Source: CAZMGG01 sp964565715 (lineage in GTDB: Bacteria > Planctomycetota > UBA1135 > UBA2386). From it: a DNA stretch of 28,138 bases. The translations under genes were made by a program, and so were the position numbers. The notes below the pieces were generated by a model, which was given only the letters and a program-made list of their open reading frames with translations, ran no database searches and was not told the DNA's origin. The stretch is from assembly GCA_964565715.1 (NCBI GenBank), contig CAZMGG010000072.1, positions 1 through 28,138 of the forward strand, written 5' to 3'. Positions 14,392 through 25,500 of the stretch are shown here, in pieces (the first letter of the stretch is position 1; each line of letters starts with the position of its first letter).

Positions 14392-15432
14392 ATGCGCCTC
14401 ACCATCACCCGGCCCGACGACTGGCACCTGCACCTGCGCGTCGACGCGGCGATGCGGGCGGTGCTGCCCGACACCGTCCGCCGCTTCGCGCGCGCCATCG
14501 TGATGCCCAACCTGAGGCCGCCGATCACCACGGTGGCGCAGGCCGCCGCCTATCGCGACCGCATCCTGGCGGCGGTGCCGCCGGGCGTCGCCTTCGAGCC
14601 GCTGATGACGCTCTACCTCACCGATCGCACCACGCCGGACGAGGTGGCGGCAGCGGCGCGGAGCGGCTTCGTGCACGGCGTGAAGTACTACCCGGCGGGG
14701 GCGACCACCAACTCGGAGAACGGCGTCACCGACTGGCAGCGCGCCCGCCCGGCGCTCGAGGCCATGCAGCGGCACGGCGTGCCGCTGCTGCTGCACGGCG
14801 AGGTCACCGATCCGGCGGTGGACGTGTTCGACCGGGAGAAGGTCTTCCTCGAGCGGCACCTGCAGCCGTTGCGGGCGGCGCTGCCGGGGCTGCGCATCGT
14901 GCTCGAGCACGTGACCACCGCCGACGCCGTCGACTTCGTGCGCGCGGCCTCGTCGGGCCTGGCGGCGACCATCACCGCCCACCACCTGCTGTGGAACCGC
15001 AACGAGATCTTCCGCGGCGGCCTGCGCCCGCACGCGTACTGCCTGCCGGTGCTGAAGCGGGAACGGCATCGGGCGGCGCTGGTGGCCGCGGCGACGTCCG
15101 GGGATCCACGTTTCTTCCTCGGCACCGACAGCGCGCCGCACGCGCGGTCGGCCAAGGAGGCCGCCTGCGGCTGCGCCGGGATCTACACGGCGCACGCGGC
15201 GATCGAGCTGTATGCGCAGGCGTTCGAGGCCGCCGGCGCGCTCGACCGGCTGGAGGGCTTCGCCAGCCACTTCGGGCCGGACTTCTACGGGCTGCCCCGC
15301 AACCGAGAACGCCTCGGCCTGCGCCGCGCTGCCTGGCAGGTGCCGGCGGAGCTGCCGTTCGGCGACGGGGTCCTGGTGCCGATGGCGGCGGGTGAGGCGC
15401 TGCCCTGGCGCTTGGACGACCCGCAGGCCTGA
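14392..15432 (+). CDS. pyrC: Dihydroorotase, type II
   Basis: This 346-residue enzyme reversibly cyclises N-carbamoyl-L-aspartate to L-dihydroorotate, the third step of pyrimidine synthesis, in the cytoplasm. It resembles E. coli PyrC along its whole length. Zinc ligands and catalytic residues are in place: H12 and H14 (DDWHLHLR), the carboxylated lysine K98 (GVKYYPAGATTN), H135 (LLHGEV), H173 (EHVTT), and D246 in GTDSAPH. The GCGCAG segment near residue 260 also matches E. coli. The ATG at 14392 gives an N-terminus aligned with the family (MRLTITRPDDWH). In-frame ATGs at 14353 and 14377 would add 13 or 5 residues. No clear Shine-Dalgarno sequence precedes any of them; a TATGGT hexamer ends 10 bp before 14392. 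No other pyr gene is nearby. Confidence 0.96.
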   Translation: MRLTITRPDDWHLHLRVDAAMRAVLPDTVRRFARAIVMPNLRPPITTVAQAAAYRDRILAAVPPGVAFEPLMTLYLTDRTTPDEVAAAARSGFVHGVKYYPAGATTNSENGVTDWQRARPALEAMQRHGVPLLLHGEVTDPAVDVFDREKVFLERHLQPLRAALPGLRIVLEHVTTADAVDFVRAASSGLAATITAHHLLWNRNEIFRGGLRPHAYCLPVLKRERHRAALVAAATSGDPRFFLGTDSAPHARSAKEAACGCAGIYTAHAAIELYAQAFEAAGALDRLEGFASHFGPDFYGLPRNRERLGLRRAAWQVPAELPFGDGVLVPMAAGEALPWRLDDPQA

Positions 15433-15521
15433 GGCCGCTGTCGCGAAACGCCACACCGGGGTGGCCGCGCGCGGTGCGGCAGCCGCCGAATCCGGCTCAG
15501 CCCGGCGCCGCCATTCGGACG

Positions 15522-15530
15522 AAAGGAGGG
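15522..15530 (+). promoter_or_regulatory. Ribosome-binding site deciding the GTG start at 15533
   Basis: AAAGGAGGG is the strongest Shine-Dalgarno match in the plus-strand block. It lies only 2-4 bp before GTG at 15533, closer than usual, but no other in-frame start with a signal peptide follows, so the GTG is accepted. Confidence 0.7.
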
Positions 15531-15532
15531 AC

Positions 15533-16752
15533 GTGTCGCCACGCTCCCTCGCCCTGACCGCGCTGCTGGCGTTCGCCGCCTGCGATCCCGGGCGCGAGAG
15601 CCCGCCGGCCGCCGAGCAGGCGCCTTCGACACTGGTGGCGCCGGCGCCGATCGGGGAGGTGCAGGTGCGGACGACCCCGCTGCGGCTCGGCGCCTCCCTC
15701 GACCTCGGCGGACCGGACAGCCGGCGCGCGCGATCCTACGCGGCCGGCATCGAGGCCGCGTTTGCCGCCGCCAACGCTGCCGGCGGCGTCCAGGGCCAGA
15801 CCATCGAACTGGTGGTGCTGGACGACCTCGGCCGGCCCGCGACCGCGGCGGCCAACATCCGCCGGCTGATGGACGAGCACCAGGTGCTGCTGATCACCGG
15901 CGTCGGATCGCTGTGCGACACCGTCGTGCAGACGCTCGCCCAGCAGTACGGCGCGATGCTGTTCGCGCCGTTGGGGGCGGCGATGGAGTCGTCCGGCGGC
16001 AGCCGAGTGGGCGGTGTCGCCAACCTGCGGGCCGGCATCGACTCGGAGATGTCGTTCGCGGTGCGGCTGCTGGTGGAGCACGCGCAGGTGGAGCCGGCGC
16101 GCATCGCCTTCGTCACCCAGCGTGACGGCATCGGCGAGGCGGCCTTCACTGCCGGCGCCCAGGCGCTGCAGGTGCATGGCGTGCGGTCGGAGCAGATCCT
16201 CCGGTTGCGGACCGATCCGCAGGTGGCCAGCATCGAGGTGAATCCGCAGCAGCTGATCGGCAACCCGCGGTCGCCGCAGGCCTACGTGATTGCGGCGAAC
16301 TGCCGGGAGACGACGGGCTTCCTCCTGGCGGCGAAGGCGATGGGCGTCGACGCGATGTTCGTGGCGGCGTCGCTCGTGCTGGCGCGGGAGATGGACGCGG
16401 ACCTGGGCGTGGCCGGCGACCGCCTGATCGTGCTGTCGGCGTTGTCGCGCGAGGCCGGCCAGGAGGTGGCGGCCGGGCTGCCGGCGGGCACGGAGGTGGA
16501 CTCGGCCGCCCGCGAGGGCTGGCTGGCCGGCCGCGTGCTGACGGCGGCGCTGCTGCGCTGCGGCGCCAACCCGAGCCGCGTCCAGGTCGCCGATGCCGTG
16601 CGCGAGGTCCTCGCCGACGGCAGGTCGGCGACGCCCGAACTGGGCGGCTGGCTCGGCAAGGACGGTGGCCGGGGGATCTGGCCGTTGGTGCTCACCGCGG
16701 ACGGACCGCGCCTGCTCGACCCCGCCGAGATGGCCACCTGGGAGGTGCGGAA

Positions 16753-16756
<4 letters not shown>
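15533..16756 (+). CDS. Lipoprotein with ABC substrate-binding (Peripla_BP_6-like) fold
   Basis: This 407-residue protein is predicted to bind a small ligand on the periplasmic face. Its signal peptide ends in LLAFAAC with the acylated cysteine at residue 17, an acceptable variant lipobox; aspartate at +2 would favour inner-membrane retention by the E. coli Lol rule. The mature protein resembles the Leu/Ile/Val-type binding proteins: LRLGASLDLGGPD near the start, GIEAAFAAANAAGGVQGQTIELVVLDD, and GVGSLCDTVVQTLAQQYGAMLFAP. No permease or ATPase gene is present. Instead its last codons overlap the hybrid kinase start (GTGA at 16753-16756), which points to a sensory rather than transport role, as in TorT/TorS or LuxP/LuxQ. 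The ligand cannot be told. About 100 bp separate it from pyrC, so it probably has its own promoter. Confidence 0.88.
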
Positions 16757-19521
<2,765 letters not shown>

Positions 19522-19524
<3 letters not shown>

Positions 19525-19535
19525 CCGGCCGGTCA
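19522..19535. repeat. 14-bp palindrome in the convergent gap
   Basis: TGACCGGCCGGTCA is a perfect palindrome that includes the kinase TGA and most of the 18-bp gap before the stop of the convergent giant gene. It has no loop or T-run, so it is a poor terminator. The two convergent transcripts have almost no room to end and may overlap. Confidence 0.4.
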
Positions 19536-19542
19536 CCGCGCC

Positions 19543-22500
19543 TCAGTCGTCGAGCCGGCGCAGCATGGCCTGCGCCTCGTCGTGGACCGCGCCGAAGCGT
19601 GGATTCCAGGTGCGGCCGAGGACGGTGCGCAGCGTGGCCCTGGCATCGGCCACGGCGCCGCCGGCGGCCTGCGCCCGGGCGAGGTCGAGGAAGCCTGCCG
19701 GCTCGGCGGGGCGGGCGCGGGTGACCAGCAGCCACTGCTGTACGGCATCCCGGTGCCGGCCCTGGCCGCCGCGGACCCGGGCCAGCTCCCGGTGGCCGTC
19801 GACGTCGTCGGGACCGCCTTCGGCGAGCTGCGTGCGGGCCCGTTCGGCCTGATCCTTGGCGCCGAGCGCCGCGAAGCGGTTGGCCAGCTCCAGGGTCAGT
19901 GCCGCGTCGCGGGGCCGACCCGTCACGAAGTCCAGGAGGAGGGCGACGGCGTCGGCCGGCCGGTCCATGCGGTCCAGCAGCGCCACCATCCGCATCGGCA
20001 GGTCGGCGTCGGCGGGCTGCAGCTCCGCGGCAAGGCGGTACTGGGCGAGGGCGGCGTCCAGGGCGCCGCGCTGGGTCAGGACCTCGCCCAGCGCCTTGCG
20101 CAGCACCGGCGAGTCGGCGCCGTCGGCGGCGGCGCGGCGGTCGAGCAGGTCCAGCAGCGCCTGCAGATCGCCGGCGGCGCCGAGAATGGCCAGCAGGGCC
20201 TCGTCGGCGGCCTTGCGCCGGGCCTGGTTGCCGCCGCTGAAGAGAACCGCCGCGGCGGCGGCGTCGACCGCCGCCAGGTGGTGGTCCTGGGCGGACTCGG
20301 CCTGGGCCAGGCCGCCGTACCACTCCGCCAGCCGCCGATCGCCGCTCGGCGTCAGCCGTTGCTGCCGTTCGCGCTCGCGGATCGCGAGGGTGAACTGGGC
20401 GGCGGCCAGATCGAACAGTTCCGCGTCGGCGCAGGCCTTGGCGATGCTGGCGGCGTTGTCGGCGGACAGCCGCTGTCGCTCGGCCCACAGCGCGATCGTG
20501 GCCGTCGCCATCTCTCGCGCGGCGGCGTCCTGGCCGGCCCCGTGCAGGGCCACGACCAGGGCGGTGCGATGGTCGAGGACGTCGGGTCGGTCGGCCAGCA
20601 GGCGCTGCAGGTGCGGGATCGCCTCGGCCGGGCGCCGCAGTTCGAGCAGCCAGCGGGCGAGCTGCCCGCGGCCGTCGGCGGTCAGGATGCCGCGACCGTC
20701 GTTCTGCACCAGCACCTCCACCGCCGGGCGGCGTTCCACCAGGCCGTCCCACAGGTAGCGCGCCACCGCCAGCTGCACCTCGGCGTCGGTGGTGGTGTCG
20801 GCGAGGACCTTGTGCGCCACCGCCACGAAGGATCCGCGCTCGCTGGCCCAGAAGGTGTTGCGGCCCTGCCGCCAGAAGCTGTCGGGGCTGGTGTGGCCGG
20901 CGCGCAGGGCGCGTTCCAGGGCCGCCAACACGATCTGCCGCAGCTCCGGATGGTCGCCGCGGTCGCGCACCGCGGCGCGGAAGCGCGCCAGGTCGTGGGC
21001 GAACTCGCTCCAGCCGTCCTTGCCGACGCGGTGGTGCCAGCTGGGTTCGGTGCGGATGCGCGCGACCAGCAGTTCGAGGGCGCCCCGGGGGTCGCCCAGC
21101 TCGTGCAGATGGCGGGCGACCCGCTGCAGCACGTCGGCGTGGGCAGCGGGCAACCGCGGCAACAGTTCCTGCAGCGGACCCTGCGCGAACGCCAGCAGGT
21201 CCGCGCCCGCGTCGGCGGTGATCGCCCGGTCGTGCAGGTTGCTGAGGTGCTGCACGAGGTCGGGCACGTCGGGCGGCGGCGCCGCCATGAGATCGGCGAT
21301 CAGGCGATCCCGGGCCGGTACGTACCCCGCCTTGCCGCGGCCCAGGGTGGTGGTGCCGTCGTGCCGGATGGCGTGCAGGTAGAGGCCGTGCAACTGCTGG
21401 ATCACGAACGCCCGCATGCTGCCGGGCGGCTGCAGCCGTTCCTGGTCTCGCAGGATCGCCTCGACGCGGCTGTGCTGGCCGCTCTCGCGGGCGTAGGCGC
21501 CGACTTCCTCGACTGCCGCGCGGGCGAGGAACGGCAGGCGGCCGCCGTCGCCGGCGGCGAGATCGGCCAGGGCGGCGATCAGGCCCTGCAGGGCAGCATC
21601 CCGCTCGCCCTGCTGCCAGCGGACCCGGGCGCGGGCCTGGGCCACCGTCAGCCGGGGCAGGCCGGCGCGCGGCAGGTCGTCGCCGAGCGAGGCCACCGCC
21701 GTCAGCAGCAGGGCGCCGGCCTCGCCCGGCAGCGGCGCGATGGTGGCCAGGAACTCCGCCAGCGGCACGATCTCCACCGGATCCGCCGGTGACGCCAGTG
21801 CCGTGCGGAGGGCGGCCAGCGCGTCGGTCGCCCGCCGCGCCGGCGCGTCCGGGACCTGGGCCGCACGGTGCAGCGCCAGCGCGCGCAGCAGCGCCAGGGC
21901 GCGGCGATCCTGCGGCGACAGCGGCGCCTCGGCGGCGCCGGCCTCGACCGCGGCGATGCGTTCCAGCAAGGCATCCAGGGCGGGCTCCTCGTGCACCTGG
22001 GCGATCAGGCCGTGGGCGCCGCGCAGGAACGCGTAGACCGCCTCGACCGAATGGCCGGGCACGCCGTCGGCCAGCACCTGCAGCACGCGATGGTCCTTGG
22101 TCGGCAGGTAGAGCCGCTCTGCGAGCCAGAGCTGGTTGTGGGGCGCCTGGCTCTTGCGCAGCAGCCAGCGCAGCGAACGCACGGCCTCGCCGTCCAGGTT
22201 GGCGGGCACGCCGCTGCCGTCGTCGCGCAGTCTCGAACGGGCGGCGTTGACCTCGCGGTAGAGCGCGTTCTCGTCCAGCTCGGCGGCGCGTGCCTCCAGC
22301 GCCGCCTCGCGACGGTCATCCTCGCCCAGGACCAGTCGCCAGTCGGCCAGCGCCGCCAGTTCGCCGGCGCGCAGCTCCCCGTCGGCGGCGATGCGCTCGA
22401 ACTGCGCGCAGGCTGCCCGCAGGTCGCCCTGCTCGGCCAGCAGCAGGCCGAGCAGTGCGCGCAGGTCGCGGTCGACGCGGGCCGGCGCAATCCAGGCGGC

Positions 22501-25500
22501 GAGGCGCTCGGCGAGCTGCGGCGCCCGATCGAGGGCGAGCAGCAGCCGGATCTCCTGCCGGCGCCAGTCGAGCAGATCCGGCGTCCCCTGCTGGCCGGTG
22601 CGATAGGCGGTGAGCACCGCATCGGCCAGCTCCGCCGGCGCCTTGCGCAGCACGGCGGCGTAGGCCGCCACCAGGCTGCAACGCTCCCGCAGCGCCGGCC
22701 ACAGCGCCGGCTCCTGCGCGACGACGGCGTGCAGGAGCGCAAGCGCTTCGCGGGCCGCGGCCGTGCATTCCTCGCCGGTGGTGGCGCCCTGCACGGCGCA
22801 GCAGAGGGCCTCGATCCGCACCAACGCCGCCTGCTGGTCCGCCAGCGGCGCGGCCGCGGCCGCCAGTGCCCGCGCCAGTCCGGCGAACGCCCGCCCGCGG
22901 GCTGCCGCTTCCCGCAGCCGCCGTTCGGTGCGCGGCAGCTTCTCCAGTTCGGCCACCGGGCCCAGCAGCGCCGTGCGCCGCCGTTCGGCCAGGGTGTCGG
23001 TGGCGGTCCGGCAGGCATGCGCCATGGTCAGGTCCTGCACGTGCCGGTCGTCCCACGGATCGGCCTGGGCCGGCAGCATGGCGAGGACCTCGGTCTGCAG
23101 CGCCTCCTGCCACTCGGCCTGCAGGAGGCGGGCGAACAACAGGCGGGCGCGCTTCGGCCGGAAGACCGGTTCGGCGCGATCGAGATGGGCCCGGGCGAAC
23201 GCCAGCGCCGCGCCGGTCTCGTTGGCCTGCTGGCTGCGTTGGTCGAACAGGTGGAACAGCAGCGTGGCCAGCCGGTCCTGCGCGGACTGGGCCTCGGTGT
23301 CCTGCCAGCGCCGATGCAGCGCGTCCCGCAGGCTCTGCCATTCGGCTGCGCTGCAGTCGCCCACGCCCCACGACACGGCCCGGACGAGCCCTTCGAGCCG
23401 GCCGAGGTCCATGCCCGTGACGGCGCCGTCGGCCAGCAGCATCTGTCGCAGATCGACCTGCAGCCGCACGAAGGCCGGCGTGCGGCGGAAGCGCCAGTCG
23501 GCGAGCGCGCCGGCGGCGAGTTCCAGGCCGGCCTTGTTGGCGGCCAGCCGGCGGATCTGCGCCGCCAGGGCCGCGGCGGCGGCCGGATCGAGCTGCTGGG
23601 TCCACCAGTTCCAGCCCGAACCCAGCCAGGTCTGCAGCGCGGCGGTCAGCCGCGCCCGCTGGGCCTCGTCCGGCGCATCGGGCCACGGCGCGGCGGCCAC
23701 GTCGCGGAGCCAGGCGTCGACATCGCCGCCCTGGAACAGGCGCACGGCCACCCAGCGGATCCAGGCCGTCGCCTCGCCGGGGACCTCGTCGATCCAGGCC
23801 TGGGTGGCGGCGGCGAGCCCGGCGAGGTCGCGCAGGTCCCACAGGCGATCGGTCAGCAGGATGTACAGGTGGTCGCGCTCGGTGCGGCTCCATCCCGCGC
23901 CGGCGAGCGCCGCGCGCAGCACGACGATGGCGTCCGGCGTGCGGCCGACGCGGGCCAGGAACTGCGCCAGTCCCGTCTGGCTCGACAGGTCCGCCGGATG
24001 TCCGGCGGCGATCCCGGCCCAGGCGACCGCGGCGGCCGCGGGGTCGACGTTCTCGAGGTGCTGGGCGCGCCGCTGCTGCCAGCGCCGGCGGCGCGCCGTG
24101 GCGTCGTCGCCGGCGGCGGTGAACTGCGCCTGCAGCCGGTCCAGCAGCAGGAGCTTCTCGCGATCGCCGAGGACGCCGTGCACCGCCGCCCACAGCAGTT
24201 CGGCCTCCGCCGGGCCGGCGACGGCGATGGCATCGATCACGGCCGCGAGTTCCTGGTGGCGCCGGCCGGCCACCAGGCTGCGCAGGCGCAGCCAGGTCGC
24301 GCCGCGCCGACCGGTCAGGAACGGCTCGGCAGCCGTGAGACGGGCCAGGACCTCGCCCCAGCGGTCGCGCCCGGCCGCGTGCAGCAGCAGGACGAGGTGG
24401 TCGGTCAACGTCGCGCTGCCACCGTGCAGGCGCTCGCGCGCGGCCTCGACCTCGCCGTCGCCGGTGAGCAGCACCGCGCCCTGGCGTTGTGCCTGCACCT
24501 CGTCGAACACCGCGCCCGCTTCGCCCTCGGCGAAGGCCAGCGTCGTGCGCTGGGTGACGCGGCCCTGGTCGTCGTACCAGACGAGCAGCCGCGGCCAGGC
24601 GCGGCCCGCCACCTCGACGAAGTCGGTGCAGGTGAGGCGACTGCGCAGCCGGCCACCCTGGAACACGCGCTGCTCCCGCAGCACCTGGGCCTGGGTGTCG
24701 ATGTCCAGTTCGCGCCGCTCGTCGCCGGCGCCGGTCAGGGTCACCTGCACGTGCCCCACCCGCTCGGTGACCGCGGCTTCGTGGAAGCGCAGCTCGCGCA
24801 CCGCGTCGTGCAGCGCCAGATGGCCCACCGGCACGAGTGCCCAGGGCTGGTCGGCCGCCACCGCCGGCCGGGCGCGGCCGAGGCCCGCCGCATCCACCAC
24901 GCCGCGGGTGCCGCCGTCGGCCCAGTGCCACTGCCGGCCTTCGTGCTCGCCGGCGATGAGCGCCCAGGCGCCCGCCCGCAGCCCCAGCGTCATGACCGTG
25001 CGGGGCCCCGGGGCGCCGGTCACCGGGTGCAGCGGCTCGGCGACGAGCACCAGCCGCAGGTCGGCGGCCGCCTGCAGGGACGACCGGCGATCCAACGATC
25101 GCAGCAGGGTCAGGGCCGCCTCGGGCCACACCGGATCGGGGCCGCGGGGCGGTTCGGCCGCGGCGCCGGCGAGCCGCGGGAAGCCGAGGTCACTGCCGCC
25201 GCCAGGCGCCACGTTCTGCGCGATGGCGATGCGCTTGCCCGCCAACGCTTCGCCGGCGAACTGCGCCGGCTCGAAGGCGGGGCTCGCCGCTGGCCGCCCG
25301 GCCGTCGGGCCGCCCTGCAGGAAGTCATCGTCGAAGTTCCTCGCGTCCTCGGCGACAGTCGCCTCGGCCTCCGGCTCGCCCAGCCGACCGAGGTCGTCGT
25401 TCGCCGCGCGGCGGCCGAGGAACATGTCGTCGCCGCCGGCGCCCGGCACCGCGGTGGCGGCCTCGACGCCGCCGCCATCGAAGCCCCAGTCCCCCTTGGC

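Noticed and set aside
15450..15465. Possible terminator after pyrC
   Set aside because: Only a 5-bp stem with a 6-nt loop and no T-run; too weak to call.
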